Below, in pieces: positions 45,686 to 56,992 of a stretch of DNA of 64,000 nucleotides. The DNA is taken from NCBI GenBank assembly GCA_023105745.1, contig JALGQZ010000011.1, forward strand, positions 22,036,975 to 22,100,974, read 5' to 3'. The notes below the pieces were generated by a model, which made no database searches, was not told the DNA's origin, and worked only from the letters and a program-made list of their open reading frames with translations. A program made the position numbers and the translations under genes. The DNA is from Austropuccinia psidii (taxonomy: Eukaryota; Basidiomycota; Pucciniomycetes; Pucciniales; Sphaerophragmiaceae). Every line of letters starts with the position of its first letter. Positions within the stretch are counted from its first letter, which is position 1.

Positions 45686-46197
45686 CTTCTTAGGTCCTTT
45701 GAGATGATTAAAGCTCAGTGTAGACACAAATACTTGGTCCCCTTCTCTGAAGTCAGATTCCATGTGTGATTTGTCCCACCTCTGCTTATTATATTCTTTT
45801 GCCTCAGCTATGCAGTTGGCCGCTGTGTCACAAGCCCTTTTCCACATTTTATTGAAATCTTTGGCTGTGGGGTGGATGGTCAGAAGATTTTTCTTCAAGT
45901 GATGCACAGGCAATAGGGGATTACACCCTTTCTCTACCAGTGCAGGTGTTTTTCCTGTGGTATAGTTCTAACTTGTATTATAAGCCAGCTGTACTTCTGG
46001 TAGAAGGGTAACCCATTCATGGGTGTATCCTTCATGGTCCTTGTATTCTATGCCATAGGCACAGAATCTTTTAAGAATGTCCTCCATTGGCTGGATCATC
46101 CTTTCAGCTAATCCATCTGTTTGTGGATGGTAAGCTGTGAAAAATGCAAGCTTGGTTCCAAGCATGTCATACAAGTTTGTCCAAAATTCAGATGTGA
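45686..46197 (-). pseudogene. Element F integrase core, C-terminal half (continuation of 33055-33480)
   Basis: Integrase of F in the same frame: [20 protein letters not shown] with the catalytic Glu, then the linker and EGDQVFVSTL. One in-frame TAG (45968-45970) replaces Gln of NTSQHS. It ends at 46197 inside TSEFWTN, where element D inserted; the rest of F lies outside the window. Confidence 0.88.
46193..46197. repeat. Left flank of element D (probable target duplication)
   Basis: TGTGA directly before D's 5' LTR; the partner lies beyond 64000. Confidence 0.4.
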
Positions 46198-47632
46198 TGT
46201 CAGCCTGTGACTAAAAACCAGAGCACAAGCATGACAGCCAAAATACTATAAACCAATGGTATAGCCAAGATACCACCAAAACATGGAGCCAAGCCAAATC
46301 AGCTCAAAAGGTATCAAAAGAAAAAGGAAACTCACCTCTTTCTGAAAACATAAGTACCATCATTATAGGACAAGGAATAACAAAGTTATTCCTGCTCAAA
46401 GTTATTGCTGAGCATAAACCTTAATTTTCACCTCTCATCTAAAATCTGGAAGGAGAGGCTTATCCCATCAAATGGGTACTCATAATGAAGCTCTAAGCCA
46501 GGGCTATCCAATGGTACCAGCCAAACTAAGCTAGCACCAGTATTACTTGGTTATGGTCAAATTCAGGCCAAATAAGGGTGAGTAAAACATTCTCCTCTCA
46601 TCTAACTTTTACAGTTTTAGTGTGGGATACTTGAAGTGGGGTCCTTTTGGAAAGTGCACAATCAGGGCTATCTGATGGTGCCATCCATTTCTTCATGTCT
46701 CACCTATAACAGAAGTTATGAGGCAAACAAGCTCAATACAGCTTTTTGCCCAAACCACGCCTATGTACAAAAACCTTGTACATGGGATACCTTTGTCATA
46801 TTTAATGATAGCCATACCAAATTGGGTATCATTTTGTAGATCTCATACAGGGATATTCAATGATCCAACTTTGAGCATGATATCTCAAAAACTGACAGAG
46901 GTATGGCCATTTGAAAGTTATAATCCCACAATATGACCAATACAACTGTATTATGACAGGATACAGTTGTACTCTGATTATGAGGTGTCAAATAGACAAA
47001 GAAGAATGTTAATACTTCAATACCTCATAGGTCAGTCAATACTGGGGTCCCCTACAGCTTCTGTACAGCATTCTACACGTCATACACGTCAGAATCAGGC
47101 TGTGAGGTCCCCAGATGAAACTTTTCACCCTGTATTGGTGAAAACTGCCTAGATGTGGTTTCAAAACCACATCTGAGCCCAATACAGGGCATACAGGCTG
47201 TTTGCAAACCACAAGTCAGTCCTAGAGAGTGAAAAATCTTCACTTCCTCTACGTGGAAAGGTCTAGCACCCTTTCCACCCCATTTCAGGATAAAAAGGGG
47301 GCTTTTCACAGCCAGAATTGTCTCCTCATCCTGCTCTTGAATACCCTACGTAGTAAACTGTCAAAACAGTTTTACTCTTGTGTAATAATCAGGTATACTT
47401 TTAATTTAAAGTATTGTAGTCTTTATTATTGTAACCCAACAGGTAAAGCTGCACCCAGGGCTTTCAACAGTGCTCACCACCACTATATTCTTTATAGTAA
47501 AGCCCTTTTATTATTAAGTTAATCCATCTTTAACCCTTATAAAAAGAATTTTAAATCATTTTCCACGTGTCACAGTCATAGTTTTAGCTGTAAATAGCTT
47601 TATTACCACTTCAACATAGACTCATCCTGACA
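46198..47632 (+). repeat. 5' LTR of element D (family 1)
   Basis: 1435 bp, TGTCAGCCTGTGAC to CTCATCCTGACA. TATA-like GGATAAAAAGG lies at 47288, and the hairpin AGATGTGG...CCACATCT at about 47151-47174. Followed by the family primer-site candidate. Confidence 0.93.
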
Positions 47633-48219
47633 TTTTGGGGGCCTGGCCATGTTTTGAAACATTTTGGAGTTATTACAAGTAAGTTTTTCTCTTTTTTATC
47701 ATTTTATTGACACTTGTTTTATCTTTTTAGGCGTCATTTTCTCAGAAAAATATATATTTTTATATATTGTTATTTATTTTTTAAAAAAAATACTCATATC
47801 TTAAAGAGTATCTGTCACGTGGCTGATAACCACAAGACCAGTATTTTTGGCATGTTTTGTATATAAAAACACTTTTAAGCCACTAATACAGTCTTAATTC
47901 TTAATTGAATCAAGACAGCTCATACTGATAAACCAACAGTTGAGGCGTGTTTGGGCACATTGTTAACTCAATTGCCCTGTAATACACCATCTTTGACAGA
48001 TTATACTTGCTAATTACAAGTATTCTGTAAGATATTGGTATACAAACAGTATACCACATATCAGTAAGCTGTATTTTTGATGTGGAATTGTTAATTCAAT
48101 TGCACTGTCATAATACAAGGGCATATTGTAATAATATACAAGCTCAGAGACCATTCTTAGACGTGCAAAACCAGCCTTTTAAGAAGTCTTAACTGACATA
48201 AACCCTCTTTTCCTGTTTG
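47633..48219 (+). other. Leader of element D: primer site and 52-nt candidate intron
   Basis: Primer-site candidate TGGGGGCCTGGCCATG at 47636-47651. Candidate intron 47679-47730 runs GTAAGT to CTTTTTAG with a TTGAC branch-like site, parallel to 27873-27926 in C. It holds three ATGs (47649, 47852, 48080); at each, element C has a CpG (GTG or ACG), so CpG decay explains them. Confidence 0.65.
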
Positions 48220-48553
48220 ATTCAGTGGAAGGAAATTTCATACCACTTGAGACCCAGTGACACCCTCAGAACCAGAGGGCAGCAAGGGCAAAGGAAAAAG
48301 ACTTAGTGAAGGCCTCATTACCGCCAAAAGGTTGACACCGTTAGCCACTAAGAGAAGTAGAAAACCACAAAACTCTGATTCAATACAAGGTAAACCAACC
48401 TTAACCACTTGTACAGAGAAGATTATAATTATTAACCCAGTTGTAACCTCCAAAGGCAAACTGCCCAAATCAGCAGATAACCAGTTTGTACAAGGCACAA
48501 TCAAAGGTAAATACCCTAAGAACATAAAGTTTTGGACTGCTTGCAAACACTGA
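48220..48553 (+). other. AUG-less open stretch of element D, frame-broken
   Basis: Counterpart of 27031-27377. After the acceptor-like TTTGATTCAG the phase closes at a TGA (48257) because 19 nt present in C are missing. The following phase is open to TGA at 48551 and encodes the same basic protein. No ATG. Confidence 0.4.
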
Positions 48554-49275
48554 TATGTCCCCTGCATACCTCAGAGACCTTGGCTTCCAAAGGAACCAAC
48601 CAGAGGACAGAGAAAGCTTGTCCAGAACCAGAAGACCTGGAAGAAGACACTTTGGAAACAGTGGTGGATGGCAAAACAATGAGGGAGATAATATCAACCT
48701 TGCCATTCACACTCCAATTCAACAGGAACCTCAAACCAGAGGACTGGAAGGATATGGATTAAGTGCTTCAGCTCCACCAACTCCTCAAAGACTTATTTCA
48801 ATGGAGCATGGACAACAAGAGGTTCAACCTGGCAAGGCACTGGGCAGGACTTGGAGCAAGTTGCCAGAAGATCTGTCTCAAAGAGATAGACTTCAAAGAC
48901 CTGATTGTAATCACCAAAGGTTGGAATCCTACCAGGAAGTTCAGACTCCTGGAGGCAAGGGCACAGAGGATAAGGGAGAATCGAGCCACTATTCAAGCTA
49001 TAGAAGAACAGTTAACCCAGACAGGGCCTACTCAGATTCCTTCATGCTCACAAGGAGCAGGCCAAATCAGCTCTCCAGTGGCTTCACACCATTCAGAAAC
49101 CAGCAGATCAGTGGCCAAGAGTCACCATTCTTCACAATTCCAGGAATTTTCCAGGAGAAGACAAGGAAACAAGGGCAAGAACAAAGCCTCCTTCAACCAG
49201 AGGAGGAAAGAGTCAGACCCCATGATCCAGAAGCTGTTAAATTTGGTAAAAGAAGTACACAAGAACCAGAAGTAG
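48532..49275 (+). pseudogene. Overprinted frame across the gag leader of element D
   Basis: Homologous to 26309-27064. Open to 49275 except for a TAA at 48760-48762 (Gln in C). The same base change is a Ser-to-Leu change in the main frame. Conserved: [52 protein letters not shown]. The ATG at 48679 is shared with C. Confidence 0.55.
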
Positions 49276-50793
49276 TTGTAAACCACTCTAGAATCAGTAG
49301 TCCTATTAATAGAAACATTACCCCCACTCAGACTTCAAATAACATTGTCACATCTGAGAGTAACATCAACAGTGATACACTGTGGTTACCAATGTCCCAA
49401 TATGCTGAACAATCTGCAAAGCAATTTGCAGAAATTAAAGCTGTCCAAGAGAGGATGAGACAAACTCAAGCCTCCTTGGAACAGATAGTTAAAAATCTTC
49501 AAGAAGGATATGCTCAACTGAGAAAAGCCTCTGAAGAAACCAACAAAAGACTGAATATAGTCTTTGAAGAACAACACCACAGCACAAGGGACAGGGAGTG
49601 TCTGGATCAAGACATTAACAAGTTTTTTAATTCCTACCATAGCTTGAAGCCCCAACCACCAGGCCAAGCTATGGATATTCCATATCAATCAGATGACATC
49701 AAACCAGATTCCATGTTGATGAATGAGGCAAGATCCCCATCACAATACCATGATGGAGATGGCATGTCGTATTCAGAGAAGGAAGCCTTGAAACAGCTTC
49801 CTGAGGCCTCAAACTGGCCCAAACTCTCTGTATCAGGAGAATATGATCATATGGAGCTCATAGATTATATTGATGAACTCTTCATTGATGTACCAAGCAT
49901 ACCAGACTACTGGATCACTGCTAGATTGAATACTGCATTTAAAGGTCATGCTAGTATATGGTACACAGAAATGAAAGAAATCCATGGCAGGAGAAACTGG
50001 CCATGGTGGAAGAGTCAAATCATCCAAAAGTACAGTAATGGAACTTGGATATGGCAAAAGACCATGTCATTTGAAAATGACAAATACTCTGTGGACAAAG
50101 ATCCATATGAGTGGTGTCTTAAACAGTCTAAAAGACTTAAAGCCATTGATCCTCAGATGAAAATACAAATGAGGAATCACAAACTGCTGACACAATTGCC
50201 AGGAGAACTAGAGCATGCAGTAAAATGCAGATGCAACCAAAATTGCACTCTAGATGACATTGCCAACACCTTACAAGACATAAGGAAAAGGACTAATATA
50301 GGGAAGTTCACCCCATATAAGAGCAGTAGTTTCAAAGAGAAACAACCTTTCAGGGTAGAGTTGAAAGACAAACCCAAAGAAAGAGTGGCAGAAGTGGCAA
50401 AGAAGAGGAATTCTTGTCACAATTGTGGTTCAACAGACCACTATTCCAACAACTGTCCAAAGGCAAAGAAGAAAGTCTATGCCATAGAGAAAGTCCCTAA
50501 GGAAGAACCTTCAACGGAGGATTCAGAATCAGACTCCATGGGTGATGCCATCAGAGAACCATCTGATGATGATCAAGACCCAAGAGAGGAATTTCTAGTG
50601 GAATACCAAGAGCAAACCCCACTAGAAATCCAGGACATACAGTTGGAAGCAGGCATGCGACAGGACACTGCTAACAAGAACTTGTGCAAACACACACAAG
50701 ATGCACAAACATTCCTGGTTACACCAACCAAAGGAATGACATATATACATGGGACAGCCACAAAAATGACTGTTTTTATTGACAATGCTCAGC
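48555..50793 (+). pseudogene. Element D gag-pol, 5' part, open but truncated by element I
   Basis: From the ATG at 48555 ([11 protein letters not shown], as in C) the frame is open to the insertion point. It covers the disordered leader, coiled coil, capsid-like gag ([19 protein letters not shown]), knuckle [14 protein letters not shown] (near 50419-50458), acidic linker and the start of the protease. Element I entered at 50794, just before the protease active site. The tail beyond 50793 in this frame is LTR sequence. It continues at 59811. Confidence 0.92.
50789..50793. repeat. Target-site duplication of element I, left copy
   Basis: TCAGC, repeated at 59806-59810. Removing I and one copy restores D's [11 protein letters not shown] motif. 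Confidence 0.93.
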
Positions 50794-51538
50794 TGTCACA
50801 GGGGCTCTTTGAAGTGAAGAGGGCCTGGCACTCAGTAAACCAGGACTCACTTATGGAGGGCTCAACAATATGGTATGAAGGAATACACTTAAGAGTGTTA
50901 ATGATGAATTGCTAAAAGAATAAATATAAGAAAGCATAAACAAAAGAATAAGAGTAAGAAATAAAAGAGCCAACCACAAACAAGTCCAAGTCCACTGTTT
51001 CAACCTGTCAGAATGGAAAGAGAAGGGTTAATAAGGATATGGCCACCCAACTCATACTGTACATGCAAAGACTAACTTAAAATTAAATAATTATAATACC
51101 CAAAATAAGGGTAAGAATAATTATGAAATAATAAATAAACTAAATTAATTAACTGGGGAAAAGTCCCTAGGGGGAGAAAAAGGGGCTGGTATATGTGAGA
51201 AACACCAGCCCTGGTCCAGAGGAAGAATTTTCATGGGAGGATTGAATTATTGAATTGAGTCTGGCCAATACAGGTCCTGTACAGCTGTACAGAGCCTGTA
51301 CAAGAGGTGTGGTGTATTTGAGTGATCATACAGTTTCATGCTGGTGTATTGAAACTGTATTGGGTGAATCCAACCTGTACAGGTATTGACAGGCTGTATT
51401 GATGTACCAAACTGTATGCATGTTTCAGAATGAAGATTGCTGAAACTGAATATTGATGCAACAGTGGATCTTCTGATTTTGAGGTGTTTGAGTGGGTATA
51501 TGAATGAATACCCTTAGCCCTGATGGATGGTTGTTACA
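50794..51538 (-). repeat. 3' LTR of element I
   Basis: Starts TGTCACAGGGGCTC and ends GGTTGTTACA on the plus strand. Direct repeat of 59060-59805. Confidence 0.95.
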
Positions 51539-51552
51539 GTATCCCCCTCTTG
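51539..51552 (-). other. Polypurine tract of element I
   Basis: Transcript strand CAAGAGGGGGATAC next to the 3' LTR. Confidence 0.75.
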
Positions 51553-53292
51553 AAACTGGTGGGCTCCTGAACACCATAATACCCTGCCACTGTTGAGTGG
51601 CATTCCAATATCCCCACATTTTTTTTCAAAAAAAAAAATTCTTTTTAATTTTCCTTTCCTCTTGACCATTATCCTGAAAATCCTTCTTCAATTCTTCTCT
51701 GTCAAATTAAATTGATTCCCCCCTTTCTTTCAAGTTTTGAGTAAGTATCCCACTTTGAAATATGCTTTTTCTTGCTTCTGATTCAATTCATCTTGACCTT
51801 GGACTGTGGCCTTGGGATATATCCCAAAATGATGGCCACTGGGCTCTTGTGCTCAAAAAATGATTCCCAATGAGTATATGAAGTGTACTCATTGGGCAAG
51901 GCTTAATCCAAATGATATCTTGAAAATTTTCCTCCAAGGGGTCTTGTCCCCATTGTCCATGTAAGTGGCCTCAACAGCCCTCAAAAGTGGTTTTGGGCTG
52001 TGGCCTCTTCCCTGATGAATCTTGATAAGTTTTGATTTTTATGGCCATTTGGGCCCTTTTGGGGGTTTTGGTGATTTTGGTGATTCCATGGTTTATGGCC
52101 ATTTTGGGTCTTTTTGGGCTTGATGGTGTTTTTATGACATATGGCCATATTGGCCTTTTTCTTGTCTTTGGGGTCCTACGGTCTGCGGGCCGTATGTCGC
52201 GGTATGTGGTCTTGCGGTCTGCGGTCCGTGGGGGCTATTGGAGGCCCCCTGGGCCCAAATTTGATGGGGACCAGAGTCCCAGAGACCCCTTTTTATGGCC
52301 TGGACCCATTTATGGGGTCCAGGGTCACCAAGATCATGGCCTCCCCAAAGATGCAGGGGAGGCCCACAGTGATGAATGCAGCCCCAAAGGGGCTTTGAAC
52401 CTTCATTCTTGAGGCTTTGAGGGGGGGCCATAAATGAGTTATGGCCCCATTCTTGAGGTCAACTTCCTTTGGATTGAAATGGACTGATTTGGACGTCTTG
52501 AATCTTCTGCTTCTGCATTTCCAAATTCGACTGGTATGAAGATGAACCAAATGATGACTTCCAGTGAACTTTTGATGATTGGGTAGAGAAATAAGTTTCC
52601 TTGTCCCTGTTGTGTTTGGTTTGACTTCTATTCCCACTCTTATACTACTAAAAAGAAAAAAGAAAATAAAAGATATATGGAACCTCCCAATATGTGACTT
52701 GGGGAGGGGCTGCTGCTGCTCTAAAGAAATAAAAGAATAAGAGAAAATGAGAGTAAAGAAAAGAAATAAAGAAAAATCCTGATGGCTGGTCCTCCTTGTG
52801 GTGAATTGCTTGATTCTGGCCAAGAAGTGTCTGAAAAAATGAAAACCAAGCATTTTATGCTCATAGAGTGGCCAAGGTAATGTTTTACAAGAAGTAGAAC
52901 CCTCAGGGATGCATACCAGGAGATGGAAATTACTTTCATAACTTCCACTCCCCACCAAGTACCATAAAACTGAATTAATTTGCCACAAATGACTTCTGAC
53001 ATGGATTTCCGTAAATGACTTGAAGTAATGAATGTCTTGAATTATGATGATTGGCATAAATTAAATGATAAATAAAAGAGAAAGAAAGAAACATTTGGCG
53101 ATATCTTGATAAGGTCCAGATCCGAGGGTATTGGTGTTGTATGCTTCTTGAACCTGTCCAAAGAATTGACAAGTTCTCACAAAGTGGCCAAGGTGATGCT
53201 TACAACAACATATGGGTAGAATACCCCCTTGAAGGTGCATGCCAGGAGAAGAACTTACTTTCATAACTTCTTCTCCCCACCAAGCAACATAA
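51553..53292 (-). other. Long 3' non-coding region of element I
   Basis: About 1.7 kb between the pol stop and the polypurine tract. It contains a GC- and CpG-rich patch at about 52170-52440 (GGTCTGCGGTCCGTGGG and relatives) and two diverged copies of a segment of roughly 120 nt (about 52870-52975 and 53180-53295). I support no protein here; the open frames lack conserved motifs and ATG-based logic. Confidence 0.6.
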
Positions 53293-54672
53293 TCAAACTC
53301 TTGAGGTATTTGGGCCAGGCTTGTCTGGATATAATGAATGGAAATCCTTGACAAGGTCTGGTGAGTTGGTAAGGTTGGAAGCTGGTTCCCAAGTGGTTCT
53401 TTCTGGGTCTTCACTGAATTCTTTCCATTCTACAAGATACCATAATTTACCTCTTTTGAGTTTTGCGTCCAGAACCTGAGCCACTTCCCATTCTTCTTGC
53501 TCCTCCACTAAAACTGGTGGTGGCGGCAATTGATGACAATTTGGGATAGTTGAATGCTTGACTGGTTCTAATAAGGACACATGGAATACAGGGTGAACTG
53601 TCTTCCATTGCTGAGGCAACTTGAGGTGATATGCATGACTGCCAATCTTCTTCAGGACTTCAAAAGGTCCCAACCATCTTTCTGATAATTTCTTGGTGGG
53701 TCTTGTTGTCTTGATGTTCTTGGAAGCTAGCCATACTTTGTCCCCAGGTTTAAAATCAGGTGGAATTCCTCTGTTTCTATCTGCATACTTCTTGAATCTC
53801 CTTATTGCTGACTCTAATTCTTCTTTGACAACTTGCTGTACTGATTGGAGTTTTGTTGATAGCTTTCCAGCAGGTGAGTCTTGAGAAATATGGATTGAGT
53901 CAAAGCTGGGATTTCTTCCATAAATGGTGAAAAAAGGTGATTTCTTGGTTGATGAATGTTCTGCATTATTATAGGCAAATTCAGCCAGAGGGAGCCAGGT
54001 GTACCAGTCATCTTGATGATAGCTGACATACATCCGAAGGTACTGTTCTAGTATCTGATTTACCCTCTCTGTCTGTCCATCTGTTTCAGGGTGAAAGGCA
54101 GTTGAAAGATCTCTTGATATCTTGAGCTGCTGACACAATTGAGTCCAAAATGATGAAAAAAATAAGGATCCTCTATCACTGATGATACTGACTGGAAGGC
54201 CATGCTTGGAGAATACATGACTAATGAAGATTTGAGCTAAGTCCAGTGCAGTGATTGTTCCATGAGTTGGAATGAAGATTGCCATTTTTGAGAATCTGTC
54301 CACAACTACTAAAATTGAATCAATGTTGTTTGACAGTGGCAATTGAGTGATGAAGTCCATTGATAATGAATTCCACGGACCAGATGGAATTGAAAGAGGC
54401 TTGAGTAATCCAAACTTCTTGTGATGAATGTTCTTGTTTCTTGAACATTTCTGACATGAGGACACATAGTCCTTGATGAATTGATTCATGCCAGCCCAAT
54501 AAAAATCCCTCTTGATGAGCTTCAGGGTCTTCTCCTGGCCAGGATGGCCAGCCAATGGTGAGTCATGACGCTTTTGAAGAATATTGAGTTGAAGTTCTTC
54601 ATTGCTTGGGATTACCACTTTATCTTTGAATACTAATAACTTGGCTTGAGGTTCAAGAGAATAATCTGTACC
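53293..54672 (-). pseudogene. Element I integrase and chromodomain
   Basis: Integrates the cDNA. Same frame as the RT part but separated from it by a TAA at 54673-54675. Numbering from the GTG codon at 54618: zinc finger H18, H25, C55, C58; catalytic D88 (MDFITQLP), D148 (SDRGSLFF) and E184 (TDGQTERVNQ) in exact DD35E spacing. After the beta-barrel (GPFEVLKKIGSHAYHLKLP) comes a chromodomain (EWEVAQVLDAK, LWYLVEWKEF, TTWEPASNL). The GTG is not a start; the domain belongs to one polyprotein. Natural end at PGPNTSRV. Confidence 0.93.
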
Positions 54673-56256
54673 TTATTCACCTCTTGCTAGTTGCTTGAGT
54701 ATTTCTTTATAGTCTTTGTCTTGCCATACTTCTTTTTGAATCTTGTCCACTAAATCTGAGAAAATCTCCACTTTGATTGAGAAGAATCTTGACTCTTGAA
54801 TTCCATCTTGCTTGATTACTTGATGAAAATTTTGAGGATTCTTGCTGATGAAGTCCACCCCCCTCTCTGGGTACACGTTGTCCTGACGTGACAAGGCATC
54901 TGGTAAAGTGGCCAGCCTGCCTGGGCGGTAAGTGATAGTGAAATGAAATTCTGAGAGAAATTCAGCCCAACGGGCCTGACAACAAGTAAGGACTTTGGAA
55001 GACATGAAATACTGCAAGGAAGAATGGTCTGTCAAGATCTCAAAAGGATTGGAAAGAGAAAGAAGGAATGCTCTGCAGCGCTTGAGAGCCCAAACTATGC
55101 CAAGGAGTTCCTTGTCATGAATTTCATAGTTCAGCTCAGCTGGGAGAAGCTTGCAACTATCAAATGCAATGGGGTGCTTTCCTGAGTCATTCAACTGACT
55201 CAGTACGGTGCCCAACGCATAATCAGAAGCATCAGTCTCTACAATAGTAGGTAGAGATGGATTGAAATGGGATAAGATAGGAGCAGAGGTGAAAGCTTCT
55301 TTGAGTGCTTGAAACTGACTAAGAGCTTCCTCATTGAAGATAAGAGGAGAATCTCTTTTAAGGAGGGAAGTGAGGGAAGTGATTTTTGTAGAATAATTCT
55401 TAATGAAACGACGATAAAAATTGGCAAAGCCAAGAAAAGATTGAAGGGCCTTGATGTTTTTGGGCTGAGGCCAATTGAGGATTTGCTGAACTTTTGAAGA
55501 ATCCATCTTGCGGCCATCACTTGAGACAATATAGCCCAAGTATTCCACACTTGAGCCATGGAATACACACTTGGAGGCTTTGGCAAACAAATTATTGTCC
55601 CTCCGTCTTTGGAGGACAGAGGCCACATGTTTGACATGTTCCTCCTCAGAACTGGAAAAGACCATGATATCATCTAAATAAACCACAACAAACACATCCA
55701 AGAACTCTGCAAAGATATCATTTACTATATTCTGGAAAGAAGCAGGAGCATTGGTCAAACCAAATGGCATGACCAAATACTCATAACTACCATATTTGGT
55801 TCTAAAGGCAGTTAAGTGCTCATCCCCCTCTTTGATTCTCAGAAGGTTATATGCACCACGCAAGTCTATCTTGGAGAAGATAGTGGAGCCGTTGAATACA
55901 GTAAGAATCTGGCTCATAGGATGAACAGGATACCTGTTCTTCCTAGTAACAGCATTGAGTTTGTGGTAGTCAACACACAAACAAAGACCTCCATCCTTTT
56001 TCTTGACAAAAAGGACAGGTGCTCCTGTTGAAGAGGATCTTGCTCTGATGAAACCTTTCTCTAAATTCTCTGAAATGTAGGCCCGCAGTGTTTCTGACTC
56101 TTGATTTGATAATGAGTAGATAACACCAATTGGAGGTAGAAGACCCTTCAATTCAATATGGTGATTGCAGGCGCGGTGTGGAGGAGGTTTCTCTGCTTTC
56201 ACCTTGGAGAATACATCCAAATATTGGTGATAAGCAGGAGGGACTACCTTCAACAC
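54673..56256 (-). pseudogene. Element I reverse transcriptase and RNase H
   Basis: RT fingers and palm (FIRARSSSTGAPVLFVKKKDG, LRGAYNLLRIKEGDE, MPFGLTNAPASFQ), YLDD active site near 55670-55681, then the connection (LQSFLGFANFYRRFIKNYS). RNase H follows (VETDASDYALGTVLSQ, YEIHDKELLGIVWAL, LTDHSSLQYF). The frame has no ATG at its opening; it should continue from the protease, but the phase differs by one, so an indel lies near 56256-56340. A TAA ends it at 54673, where an uninterrupted frame to integrase would be expected. Confidence 0.93.
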
Positions 56257-56992
56257 AGTTTCAATTTCTTCTGGCTCTTCCTCCTCATCCCACTGCTCCT
56301 CCAGGGAGGAAGGTCCATATCCCCTTGAAAGAGATGAAGTGAAGATATGGCAACATCTACTCCAACATCCTTTATCTCTTTGAAGACTTCATCTCTTAAT
56401 GGAAGTAATGACTGAGAGGGAATGATGGAGGGGGTATGGACAGAAGAAGGAAAGGAAGGTGTCTTCAGTTCACCAACCAGAGCAACACTTTTGACAGAAG
56501 TGGCTAAGTAATTACTAGTAGAAGGAATAATACCACTAGAATCCTTATGACTATAATCATAGGTGATCAATCCATTTTCCCAATCAATAATGGGATTAAA
56601 ATGGTAAAGGAAATCATAGCCCAATATCAGGTCTTCTCCCTTGGGTGAATCTATGATAAAGAAGTCCCATTCAAAGCTTGGGAAGGAGGGCAAGTCAGCT
56701 ACCCACTTGGTATAATGAGTGATTAACAAGGCAGGGGATTCATTAGAATCCAAAATGAAAAGAGGTATCTTTTCAGGGAGCTCTGACAGAGTCAATGAGT
56801 ACTTGAGAACAAAATTCTTTGCAATAAAGGAGTTTGTAGCACCAGAATCAATGAGAATACTATAAAAAATATCAGAGACAGAAGAGAAAATAAGAAATTT
56901 GAAAAATTTCTTGACACTAGTATTCAGAGTGCACAATTGTGCTCTTGAAGGAAATAAGTGAGAACCATTGAACACATCATGATTCCCACTCA
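56250..56992 (-). pseudogene. Element I protease frame, -1 to gag
   Basis: Retroviral-type aspartic protease: ILIDSGATNSFIAKNF active site (Asp near 56859), LILGYDFLYHFNPIIDW flap and alpha region. It is open upstream across the gag stop in the -1 phase relative to gag and has no ATG at its start, so gag-pro is presumably made by -1 frameshifting at 56996-57002. Its last residues run into the wrong phase before RT. Confidence 0.85.

Noticed and set aside
50794..50915. Extension of D gag-pol beyond 50793
   Set aside because: These codons lie in element I's LTR; the true continuation is at 59811.
52293..53057. 254-codon minus-strand frame downstream of element I pol
   Set aside because: Covers non-coding duplicated and GC-rich DNA; no motif, and it crosses repeat boundaries. 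Considered as an env-like third gene, but no signal peptide or credible membrane topology.
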